Positions 1-8,812 of a stretch of DNA of 36,383 nt are shown piece after piece (position 1 is the stretch's first letter; every line of letters starts with the position of its first letter). The DNA lies in assembly GCA_020630495.1 (NCBI GenBank), contig JAHDBH010000017.1, positions 1 through 36,383 of the forward strand, written 5' to 3'. The stretch is from Saprospiraceae bacterium. GTDB lineage: Bacteria > Bacteroidota > Bacteroidia > Chitinophagales > Saprospiraceae. The position numbers were made by a program, and so were the translations under genes. The notes below the pieces were generated by a model. That model saw nothing but the letters and a program-made list of their open reading frames with translations, had not been told where the DNA came from and did no database searches.

Positions 1-2018
1 GCCACACCACCTGCAATGACGAAATTGCCTCCTATGATTGTGCCACCATTAGTCGATTCAAAATCATAGGAACCTGGATCACCACCAGTAATTGGGAATC
101 GAACTCTGTAAGATGTATTGGCATCATTACAGGTGTACAGTATCTCAGTTTCATCCACCATAGGGAAGTCAACCACTGTTACCGTCACCGTATCACGATC
201 TATGCAGCCATTGTTACTTTCTGTCCATTCAAATCTGTAATCGCCAAATTGGTCCGTTCCAGTCGTACCACTAGTGGCGCTACTTGGATTATCAAAGTTT
301 ACAGATGCCGCTGGACCGTCAATATATCTCCAGGATCCTGTCCCCACGGATGGTATCGCTGCTAGATCAAATTCAAAGTCACACGTGCGGGCTGTATTTC
401 CTGCGTCGGCTGTAGGATTTTCAAACCACCGTACAGGTGTACCCACAGCTGCTACCAGGCATCCATCGAGCAGATTGACAAAGTCACCATTTCTATCACC
501 CACGATAGCACTTACAAAGTAGGTCTGCTCATAGACCATAGTCGCGGGATTAAAATTAAATGCACCCGTAGAGTTCACTGCAATGATATCTACGAGTGTC
601 GAAGTTCCACTACTGTGAAGTACAAAGCTGGTGGTATCATCGCCGTCATACATCTCGCTGGTCGGATCATAGATGATAGAGCTGAGCTCGTCTTCGCATA
701 GATCTAGACGAGTCTGATCCATAGTCCCTACCTCACTTTCGCAGATACAACTTTCTATCCCAGTCACGGGCACTATCTCACAGCCATTAGCATCTTCTAT
801 GACGACGTCATAGTTGGTGTCTTTGGGTAGCACATCTGATGTATAGGTGCTACCAGTGATAGTGCCGCCACCTCTTACTATAGTATAAGGAGCCGTACCG
901 CCAGATATCTCAAAGGATAGCACAAACTGGTCAGCGGCTTGGTTGCACTCCGTCAGTATATTGACAGCTTCTGGTATCTCGTAAAACTCTATGAGCACAG
1001 TATCTTGATCGGTACATCCATTGTTATCCTCGAGCCACACCAGCTCATAGACACCTGGAGCGTCAGCGCCGAAAGTGGCAACCGCTTCTGTACTATCTGA
1101 TATGGTAATAGCACCTGGACCAGTGAGACTGATCCACCGTCCTACACCTGTGCTGCGGACCGCAGCGAGCTGTAGAGAAGCCTCGCACTGCATTACATCA
1201 GCACCCGCATCCGCTTCTGGATAGGCATACCATATCACGGGCTGCCCCTGTGCTACTGCGAGGCAATTGGTCCTGTCAAAGTCATCCATCCCCGTGGTGT
1301 CATTGCCCGCTACGAAGCTGATGTAGTAGGTCACTCCAGGCTCCATATTGTCAGGAATAAAGGCAAACTCTCCCGTATCATTGATATCGATGATATCACC
1401 GAGTAGTAGACCAGAATTAGTATGGAGTATGTAGGCTGTGCTATCATCACCATCAAGCACTGCATCATCATTATATACAGCTTGTACAGTCTCGTCTACA
1501 CATGCGGTAAGTAGCTCGTCGCTCATAGTACCGGCCATGTTGTTGCAATCACAGTCGACTGGTCCGCTCGCTACTTCCACCAAGCAGCCGTTGGCGTCTT
1601 CTATAGTGACTATATAGCTGTCTGCTGCTAGTAAGACATCCGAGGTGAATAGGCTTCCAGTCACAGACCCATTGCCTGACAATACCGTGAATGGTTCCAT
1701 ACCACCTTCGATATCAAATGTCAAGACGTAATTGGCTCCGCTCGTACAATCTTCAGACAGTGCACCTGCACTAGGTTGCTCAAAGAAAGTGATGATCACT
1801 TGGTCTTCTGCTCCGCAGTCACCGAATCTGTCCGTCCACGCGAGCAGGTATGACCCGGGTTCGGTAACGGTCATCGTACTATTGGGCATGGAGGGGTCGC
1901 TGAAGATTACGCTTCCAGGGCCGTCCACTACGGTCCATTGACCATTATCTCCATTGAGCTCTGCTTCTAGTGTCACCACTGTATCAGTGCCACAGAATGT
2001 ACGGTCTTCACCAGCATT
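1..2018 (-). repeat. Super-repeat of about 268-269 codons (2.5 copies in window)
   Basis: Units begin at an N/D-A-G codon trio with first bases at 2018, 1211 and 407, so the period is 807 then 804 bp (269 and 268 codons). Each unit pairs a GSGTW-type Ig-like domain, ending in a W.E.N.GC.D.D motif, with a GG-containing domain, a CxC pair, a conserved AGTM-like stretch and a Y.LH...F.P motif. The third copy is cut by the window edge. The protein encoded at 4047-8804 carries the same unit with the same length. Confidence 0.75.
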
Positions 2019-3707
2019 GGGTATGGGAGGTGGATTGACCGTCACATCTATACATACAGGACCATCCAAGAAGGTGCCACAAGCATTGAATGCTCCTTGC
2101 AGGCACACTTGTCCACTTTCAGAAAAGCTGAAGTCCACCGTGATCGTTACCAGTCCCTGACCCTCCGTAATGATTGCACCTACTGGCACAGTCCACTGAT
2201 AATCTATGATATCATTTCCAATGCTTGATATCGTATATGTTTCTACATCACCCAGGCATACGTCGTCCGCACCTATGATCTCTGTGGGCGTCGGAGGTAG
2301 AAAGTCAGCTGTATTGACAGGAATGGTGACGGGGCTGAGATCGCATGTCACCCCATCGAGCTCTAGAGAGGCGGTCACCGTATAGCTACCACCTGGAGGC
2401 ACCACCTCCACATTGAGAGTTGGCATGGTGGCACCTGGTATCTCGTTACCGTCTGGGTCCAGCCACTGATAGTTGACCGTAGCGGGATTGCATGATCCTC
2501 CGCTCTGCTCTGCAATGGCATCTATGGTGTAGATACCATTATTACACATCACATCTCCTACTTGTCTTATAGAGCCGTCAAGATATGTGATATCATACAT
2601 GAGGAAGCTGTCGCATCCCGCTGGCGTGAGAATCATGACATCCATCATGGTGCATTCTTCTACCACAGTACCGTCTGCCAAGGTAAATGGCCCGTCCTCT
2701 ACGCAAAGGACTGTATCTATAATGGTAGGATTTTCATCATTTTCCTCTATGACTGTGGCATCTACTTCTAGGGTGATAAGGCAATTAGCCATATTGAGTA
2801 CGTCTGTAAAGCTTTGGAGCCCGCCTTCGGTAATTGTGATAGGTCCACCATTCATAGTGTAGCCATCTAGAGTTTCAGTATCGCCTTCGCAGAAGGTGAC
2901 CTCTGTATCTTCATCTGGGGCTTGGGTTACCCTTACAGGCACACAAAGTCGAGTGTCAAGTGTGTCACAAGCATACTGTGTAAACACGCACACATTAAAG
3001 TCTCCTTCTGTGTCAAATGTGTATGTGATGACTGGATTAGTCCCATTATTGACCTCGGATCCATCAGGAAGCGTAAATACATATTCAGCATCTGATATAT
3101 TGGACTCATTAGTGAATAGCTCAAAGGGGACGCTGCTGCGGCAGACTTCAATACGACCAGAGGGTGTCTCATCGTTGATGGTCATCTGATCATCTAGAGT
3201 GACATCACCTCCTCCGCCTATGATATTGATCTCTATATCACATACAGAGCCTCCGCATCCATCGAGAAAGATATGATAGACCTCACCTATCTCTACAGGT
3301 GTATTGACTATAGTAGGAGCAGTGGAGCACACGGGATTGCAGAAGATCGCATTAGCATAGTCACAATCTTCATAGATGCCCACTTGTATACCTGTCAGTG
3401 GGCCATTGCCTTGATCGATCACATTACAGTTGCTCGGTATCACCTCGATGGTTACAGGACTACTTTGCGCTACGAAGGCAAACCAGTTCATATTATTGGC
3501 AAAGCCATTACCGTCAGGACAAAGAGGATCTGGAACAGGTGCGGTAGGTATATCGGACATGCTGAATGTATAAGAATCCAGCTCATTCAGATCGCAAAAT
3601 ATAGGTGCTGTCTCGCACATAGTGCTTGGATCCTGGGCTTGACACACGTGGAATCCCGCAAGCAGACTCAGGATTCCCAGACAACAAATACGATAAAACT
3701 TCCCCAT
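1..3707 (-). CDS. Giant secreted Cys-rich adhesin-like protein, C-terminus beyond window
   Basis: Open minus-strand frame from ATG at 3707 to the window edge, giving 1235 codons without a stop. The C-terminal part lies to the left. It begins with a signal peptide (MGKFYRICCLGILSLLAGF, then CQAQ). A Cys-rich N-terminal domain follows, with WFAFVAQ, SNC, LDGCGGSVCDI and a terminal TLDD motif, closely matching the protein at 4047-8804. Ig-like/PKD-like segments come next, then a super-repeat starting at residues 564, 833 and 1101 (N/D-A-G...C...GxW, then GG..PY, a CxC pair, and a Y.LH motif). I infer an extracellular surface or gliding-type protein. By analogy with its neighbour it should end in a T9SS type B sorting domain, which is not visible here. 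It is last in the secreted block, 339 bp after the preceding stop codon. No catalytic motif was seen. Confidence 0.85.
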   Translation of the reverse strand, partial: MGKFYRICCLGILSLLAGFHVCQAQDPSTMCETAPIFCDLNELDSYTFSMSDIPTAPVPDPLCPDGNGFANNMNWFAFVAQSSPVTIEVIPSNCNVIDQGNGPLTGIQVGIYEDCDYANAIFCNPVCSTAPTIVNTPVEIGEVYHIFLDGCGGSVCDIEINIIGGGGDVTLDDQMTINDETPSGRIEVCRSSVPFELFTNESNISDAEYVFTLPDGSEVNNGTNPVITYTFDTEGDFNVCVFTQYACDTLDTRLCVPVRVTQAPDEDTEVTFCEGDTETLDGYTMNGGPITITEGGLQSFTDVLNMANCLITLEVDATVIEENDENPTIIDTVLCVEDGPFTLADGTVVEECTMMDVMILTPAGCDSFLMYDITYLDGSIRQVGDVMCNNGIYTIDAIAEQSGGSCNPATVNYQWLDPDGNEIPGATMPTLNVEVVPPGGSYTVTASLELDGVTCDLSPVTIPVNTADFLPPTPTEIIGADDVCLGDVETYTISSIGNDIIDYQWTVPVGAIITEGQGLVTITVDFSFSESGQVCLQGAFNACGTFLDGPVCIDVTVNPPPIPNAGEDRTFCGTDTVVTLEAELNGDNGQWTVVDGPGSVIFSDPSMPNSTMTVTEPGSYLLAWTDRFGDCGAEDQVIITFFEQPSAGALSEDCTSGANYVLTFDIEGGMEPFTVLSGNGSVTGSLFTSDVLLAADSYIVTIEDANGCLVEVASGPVDCDCNNMAGTMSDELLTACVDETVQAVYNDDAVLDGDDSTAYILHTNSGLLLGDIIDINDTGEFAFIPDNMEPGVTYYISFVAGNDTTGMDDFDRTNCLAVAQGQPVIWYAYPEADAGADVMQCEASLQLAAVRSTGVGRWISLTGPGAITISDSTEAVATFGADAPGVYELVWLEDNNGCTDQDTVLIEFYEIPEAVNILTECNQAADQFVLSFEISGGTAPYTIVRGGGTITGSTYTSDVLPKDTNYDVVIEDANGCEIVPVTGIESCICESEVGTMDQTRLDLCEDELSSIIYDPTSEMYDGDDTTSFVLHSSGTSTLVDIIAVNSTGAFNFNPATMVYEQTYFVSAIVGDRNGDFVNLLDGCLVAAVGTPVRWFENPTADAGNTARTCDFEFDLAAIPSVGTGSWRYIDGPAASVNFDNPSSATSGTTGTDQFGDYRFEWTESNNGCIDRDTVTVTVVDFPMVDETEILYTCNDANTSYRVRFPITGGDPGSYDFESTNGGTIIGGNFVIAGGV

Positions 3708-4046
3708 AGTCTTGGTTCTTTGTTAAGCGCGCTAAAAGTAGTCAAGTCACGCTAATCTAATTAAACATCTGAATGATATTACGTCATAGAGATGAATCTA
3801 AGAGACATAACGCTGCTTTGGAATTGTATAAAGTGTCGTCCCGCGCATCAAAGTTGTAATCGAGCATCAATATCGTGAGTACTAGCACCTTGGGTGAATG
3901 GATGCAATGGGGTCTCAGAATCACTCCTGACGGTCGCACTAGATAGACGAGGCTATCATCCGATGACTCTGGCGAGTTACTAGATGCGTCGAGCGCCAAT
4001 GGTATTGAACACAGATCGGTCTACGGTTAAGACTGTACTAATGCGC
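3708..4046. other. 339-bp intergenic gap between paralogous adhesin genes
   Basis: No convincing gene was found. One minus-strand frame (3784-3999, 71 residues, TTG start) shows no recognisable motif and no start signal. For transcription towards 3707 there is a weak -7-like element, TACTTTTA (plus-strand positions 3733-3740), 25 bp before the ATG. No TTG lies at the expected upstream spacing. The gap is long compared with the 8-bp spacing of the previous gene pair, so the left gene may be transcribed separately. Confidence 0.4.
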
Positions 4047-4054
4047 TCAGCGCA
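4042..4054 (-). other. Palindrome centred on a stop codon
   Basis: On the minus strand the sequence TGCGC-TGA-GCGCA forms a 5-bp stem whose three-base loop is the TGA stop codon of the upstream adhesin gene. No U-tract follows, so a terminator role is doubtful. Confidence 0.35.
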
Positions 4055-7000
4055 CTAGTGTCACATCTCCACTTACCTGCTTGACCAAGCCATCCATAAA
4101 AGCTACCTCGGTGATATAAGTGTATACGCCGGGGTTGAGCTCTTCGCCTTTGTACCGCCCGTCCCATCCTAGTTCAGACGCATTTGGACGAAAGTCCCTC
4201 GCATCATAGACTAGATTACCCCATCTGTCATACAGTTTGAAATATACAACTCGCTCTGCATTGCGCTGAGCATAGACGCCCAGCAGGTCGTTGACTCCGT
4301 CACCATTGGGGCTGAAGACATTGGGAATGTAGATATCACGGGACTGATCTACGATCACAGCGATCTGATCCTCAGCGATGCATCCATTGGCATCTGTGAC
4401 TCTGACCATCAGCAAGCTAGAGCTCTGAGGCGCTATACTTATGCTCGCGCAGTCATCAGTGAGGCACTCTATCCCGCTCGTACCACTCCAGCTGATGTCT
4501 GCAATCGCCGCTATGGCAGTTGATATCTCAGCCACTACCTGCGCATCATCACCTACGAGCAACTCTACATCTGGCCCTATGTCGACTTCCAGCAGATCTG
4601 GCTCTACAACATCTACAATCTCTCTCAGGGTACAGCCTTCTGCGTCACGTACGATGACTTCATAGCTTCCTGGAGCTAAGTCCCGCAATGAAGTGGCGGA
4701 CGAAAAGCTCATTCCTCCATCGTAGCTATAGCTCAGAGGCTCTGCACCGCCTATCACTGCTACGACTTGGACGACTCCATCATCTGCCCCGTAGCAGCTG
4801 ATCTGTGAGATAGCAAGCGCCATGGACACGAGAGTATTGCCGCGTTCTACGATGTCTACTGTACGTCTAGTGCTGCATCCATTGACCGAGTTAGTGATCT
4901 CTAGTGTGTAGGTACCAGTACGAGTGACCGTGATCGCTAGGTTTTCTGTATCGATCGGTACTCCTTGCTCATCCGTCCATAGGAGAGAAAAATTAGGGCC
5001 AGCGCTACTACCCTCCGCCGAGAGTACTGCAGTGCGATCACTACATGTGAGCGACTCGATAGTAGGAAATACGATGAAAGGCGCTGTGGTATCAATGGAT
5101 ACGCGCAGCGAGGCACTCGCAGTACACTCTGTCAATTCATCCAGTACCGTCACGGTATATATACCTGGAGATGTCACCATGGTCACGCTGTCCGTAGAGA
5201 TTTCTGCATCGAAATCATCCGTCCATGTATACCTCAGGCGTCCACTCGGCGAGCTAGCTATGGCTGACAGAGGCACTTCAGATCTACTGCATGTGATGAT
5301 CTGATCTTCACCCAGTGTGATAGATGGCAGTATCTGACTGCTGGTGATCTGTATACTATCGATGGCACTACACGGTCCATTCATAGACGCAAGATAGTAC
5401 CAGCCAGGAGCTCCTGCCTCTATACTGTCGCTCATAGCATCTCCCACTATGAGACCATCTACACTACTCCACTGGTAGTCTAGTGCTGCATCTATATCCG
5501 CGGCCACCGATAGGACTAGAGGATCTGCTCCACAAGTGATCTCTGACGCAGATGCAGCTATGACTGGATCAGGTGTCTGAAACCATCTGACTACGTGAGC
5601 TTCACTATAGTCAAGGCATAGGCTGGTGAGATCTGCTAGACCACTCACCAGCTCATCGCCTACTACGGCATAGATGTAATAGCTTGTCTCATAGCTCATG
5701 GTTGCCGGATCAAAGACAAACTCCGCTGTCTCCGATGTGATCAGGAGCGATGTAGTGACATCAGCACTGTCGCTGACGAGAATATAGCTCACGGCATCAT
5801 TTCCGTCGAGCACTTCCAGGTCATTGTTATAAGTCGGAGTACTAGATTGGTCTTCGCAAAGATTCTGAGACGATATCTCCCACTCGCCAGCAGTACTGAT
5901 ACACGGACAATCGTGACTCAGTGATATCACGCTCGTGTCACAGGCAAACTGGTCATAGACCATCAGAGACACGGTATCTCCTGACGCGATGGGATCCGTC
6001 GTATACGTCAATCCACTCAGTGTACCCGTGACTCCAACGACTTCTATGCTGCCCGCGTCTCCTCCTAGGATATCCACGATGATCGTATACTCAGTATTAG
6101 CGGCATCACAGACATATCTAGTAGATACAGTGTCAAATCGAGGTACATCCCTGTAATCAAGATGGACGGTATCTACATCTGTACAGCCGTAGTTAGTCTC
6201 TGTCCATGTCAGCTCATACTCCCCATACACTATCAGATCTATGATGGCTCGAGGATCAGTCTCATCACTAAAAAATACATCTCCAGACCCACTCACGACT
6301 TCCCATGTACCGCTGCCTACGCTGGTGGAAGCCATGAGCTGATAGGTAAACTCACATAGATTCTCATCCATACCAGCATCTGCCGTCGGAATAGCCCGCC
6401 AGATCACAGGCTGTCCAGGACTCACTGAGAGACATGGCGAGAATATATTAGGTCGACCGAGTGAATCGATATCAGTCACTACTCGGCTGATATAAAAGAT
6501 GCTGTCTATCGGGTATATATCCTCATAGCCAAATACTGGCGCATCATTGCTCGCCAACACACTTCCCAGACTGTCATGAGCTGAGGTATGTAGCACGTAG
6601 TAAGCGGTGTCATTGGGATCTATGAATTCACCAGCGGCACTATAGGCGCCAAGAGCATCTTCGCCTTGACAAACCTGAAGTGTATCACTTGCCATACGAC
6701 CAGCAGAAGTGAGACAATCACAGGACCGCTCACCTGTCAAAATCACGGGACCACATCCAAGTGCATCATATACTTCCACACGGAAACTGTCACCACTAGC
6801 TATGTCACCAGAGCTCAGCATACCATCAGCGGTGATGGCCCAGGGCAACTCCACGCTATAAGGCGGCGTACCTCCTAATACTCGTGCAAGAACGATATAC
6901 GTCTCACCCAGACTATCACATCGATAAACTGTAGAGTCTGCCAAAATCGGAATATCAGTGAATCTGATCTGTACAGTATCACGATCATTACACGATCCTG

Positions 7001-8804
7001 CACTATCCAGCCACATAAACTCATAGATACCTAGCTGTGTCACTGATACGGATGTCATAGGTAGACCAGCATCATCTATCGACGCAGTGCCAGGTCCTGA
7101 GATCATAGTCCACACACCTGCATTACCTTGTAAGCTTGCCGCTAGACTGGCCGTCAGTCCACAGGATGAGGAGTCTTGCCCAGCATCTGCTGTCAGATCC
7201 TCTACGATCAGCACATCCCGACACGCAGGAGTACCTAGGCCACAACCATTGAGCAACTGTACACAGAGTGGTCCGCTGCTTGCACTGGTGAGATCTAGTG
7301 TGATAGAATCGGATCCATCTCCATCCAAAATCACAGCACCCGGAGGCACTGTCCATACGTACTCTTCTGTGCCTGACACTGTATCTACCCGGTAGCCCTG
7401 AATACCTACTTCGCAGAACACCGTAGGACCAAATAAACTGTCCACAGGCTGTGGTAGGAGGAGCGAGTCAGCCACCTCTATGATGAGGTCAGGCAGCCGG
7501 CACGTGACAGTAAAATCATCGTCTACGTCTAGCGCACTTATCGTAGTGCATAGGCGATACTCACCATTTTCTGTCACTGAGAGTACGAGACTATCAGCTA
7601 CGACATTGCCGTCCTCGTCTTTCCATACCGCAGTGAAATCCGTCACATAAGGATTTCGATCAAGAACGCCTATGATCGTGAATACTCCGTCCTCGCAGAG
7701 TATATCACCTATACTCACCTCGCCATCAAGGATCGCAAGTTCCGTCACGATGAAAGAATCACAGCCAAAGGCATTTTGGATTGTAGTGTTGTACGGTCCT
7801 GGATCAAAGGCAGCATCGCCATCAGGAAGGACATGCGGTGCATCTTGCTCGCAGATGACTACATAGAGAAATGTATCATTTTCTGGGATAGCCAAGATCT
7901 CGAGAGTCCTGTCAAAGAAACATCCATTAGCATCTCTGAGCTGTACATCATAGAAACCTGTTTCACTGTAGCATCCACCATCAGCAAATGGGATGCATGG
8001 ATCACTCTCGCACAGCTCCATGTAGATACTGTCTGGCGGTAGTGGAACGGTGACTACACTGATACATGTCTGCTCTGAGGTATCGCAGGCGTGCAGAGCT
8101 TTAGCACATACCTGGAATGTACCCAGATCAGGAAAATCCACTGGCGGACTGGTATTACCATCCTGTATGATGACTGAGCCGTCAGGAAGGATCCACTCAT
8201 ACTGCTGTGCACCAAATACATTATCTACGGTAAAGGTGTAGCCCTCATAGCCCCAACATATCTCGAGAGGATCATCGCTTGCAGTCAGCCCTTCTATCCG
8301 CTCGGGATCATCTAGAGTAAATCCTCCTGCCCCGCGGATCACAGCTACACTGATATCGCAGATGTCTCCACTGCATCCATCCAGACCTATCCAATAGGTC
8401 TGGCCTGGTGAAGTGGCTCCTTGTAGTGTGAAGGTGCCATTGACACATGCGCACTGCACATCAACCACATCACCTACACAGGTACCATATAGCCCGCCGT
8501 GTACGCCAAAGTTGCCGTTCAGTCCTTGACAATTGGACGCGGTGATCTCTAGCTCTACAAATGTGCCGCTGGCTATAAATCCAAACCAGCGATCATTGTT
8601 AAATACATTCATGGCGCATCCCACGAGCCCTTCGGCCTGATTCTCAAGCGGAAGTGTATAGCAGTATCCATCCAGGATACCTATGTCACACAGGATACAG
8701 TCAGGTGATTCACCACACTCTGAGCAAGGGGCTGGATCGCCACACTGCCCATATATCGTGGCTGATAGACCGACTGCGAGTAGGATGAGTAGAAATCTTG
8801 TCAT
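4047..8804 (-). CDS. Giant secreted Cys-rich adhesin with T9SS type B sorting domain
   Basis: Protein of 1585 residues. A signal peptide (about 1-20, ending IYGQ) is followed by a Cys-rich N-terminal domain (about 21-167) with WFGFIA, SNC and LDGCSGDICDI motifs shared with the paralogue at 1-3707. Ig-like and PKD-like segments cover about 170-535. Two super-repeat units start at residues 540 and 809, then come more Ig-like domains (about 1078-1325) and an SprB-type repeat (about 1334-1402, ISCYGADDG to APGSYEVIVRDAEGC). The C-terminal domain (about 1490-1585) has NVFSPNGDGVNDL, YDRWGN, WDGRYKG and PGVYTY, the signature of the gliding-motility-associated type B sorting domain. Such proteins cross the outer membrane by the T9SS and stay on the surface or are shed. 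The start is an ATG 8 bp after the previous stop, so translational coupling is likely. No enzymatic motif was seen. Confidence 0.88.
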   Translation of the reverse strand: MTRFLLILLAVGLSATIYGQCGDPAPCSECGESPDCILCDIGILDGYCYTLPLENQAEGLVGCAMNVFNNDRWFGFIASGTFVELEITASNCQGLNGNFGVHGGLYGTCVGDVVDVQCACVNGTFTLQGATSPGQTYWIGLDGCSGDICDISVAVIRGAGGFTLDDPERIEGLTASDDPLEICWGYEGYTFTVDNVFGAQQYEWILPDGSVIIQDGNTSPPVDFPDLGTFQVCAKALHACDTSEQTCISVVTVPLPPDSIYMELCESDPCIPFADGGCYSETGFYDVQLRDANGCFFDRTLEILAIPENDTFLYVVICEQDAPHVLPDGDAAFDPGPYNTTIQNAFGCDSFIVTELAILDGEVSIGDILCEDGVFTIIGVLDRNPYVTDFTAVWKDEDGNVVADSLVLSVTENGEYRLCTTISALDVDDDFTVTCRLPDLIIEVADSLLLPQPVDSLFGPTVFCEVGIQGYRVDTVSGTEEYVWTVPPGAVILDGDGSDSITLDLTSASSGPLCVQLLNGCGLGTPACRDVLIVEDLTADAGQDSSSCGLTASLAASLQGNAGVWTMISGPGTASIDDAGLPMTSVSVTQLGIYEFMWLDSAGSCNDRDTVQIRFTDIPILADSTVYRCDSLGETYIVLARVLGGTPPYSVELPWAITADGMLSSGDIASGDSFRVEVYDALGCGPVILTGERSCDCLTSAGRMASDTLQVCQGEDALGAYSAAGEFIDPNDTAYYVLHTSAHDSLGSVLASNDAPVFGYEDIYPIDSIFYISRVVTDIDSLGRPNIFSPCLSVSPGQPVIWRAIPTADAGMDENLCEFTYQLMASTSVGSGTWEVVSGSGDVFFSDETDPRAIIDLIVYGEYELTWTETNYGCTDVDTVHLDYRDVPRFDTVSTRYVCDAANTEYTIIVDILGGDAGSIEVVGVTGTLSGLTYTTDPIASGDTVSLMVYDQFACDTSVISLSHDCPCISTAGEWEISSQNLCEDQSSTPTYNNDLEVLDGNDAVSYILVSDSADVTTSLLITSETAEFVFDPATMSYETSYYIYAVVGDELVSGLADLTSLCLDYSEAHVVRWFQTPDPVIAASASEITCGADPLVLSVAADIDAALDYQWSSVDGLIVGDAMSDSIEAGAPGWYYLASMNGPCSAIDSIQITSSQILPSITLGEDQIITCSRSEVPLSAIASSPSGRLRYTWTDDFDAEISTDSVTMVTSPGIYTVTVLDELTECTASASLRVSIDTTAPFIVFPTIESLTCSDRTAVLSAEGSSAGPNFSLLWTDEQGVPIDTENLAITVTRTGTYTLEITNSVNGCSTRRTVDIVERGNTLVSMALAISQISCYGADDGVVQVVAVIGGAEPLSYSYDGGMSFSSATSLRDLAPGSYEVIVRDAEGCTLREIVDVVEPDLLEVDIGPDVELLVGDDAQVVAEISTAIAAIADISWSGTSGIECLTDDCASISIAPQSSSLLMVRVTDANGCIAEDQIAVIVDQSRDIYIPNVFSPNGDGVNDLLGVYAQRNAERVVYFKLYDRWGNLVYDARDFRPNASELGWDGRYKGEELNPGVYTYITEVAFMDGLVKQVSGDVTLVR
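5574..7187 (-). repeat. Two-copy super-repeat of 269 codons
   Basis: Units start at residues 540 and 809 of the 1585-residue adhesin (DAGQDSSSCG and DAGMDENLCE) and are spaced exactly 269 codons. Internal landmarks recur in step: VWTMISGPG/TWEVVSGSG, a CDC/CPC pair at 695-697 and 966-968, and IDPNDTAYYVLH/LDGNDAVSYILV. The same unit with period 268-269 occurs in the paralogue to the left. Confidence 0.75.
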
Positions 8805-8812
8805 AGCATACT

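Noticed and set aside
3784-3999. 71-residue minus-strand frame in the adhesin gap
   Set aside because: TTG start, no start signal and no recognisable motif; treated as chance.
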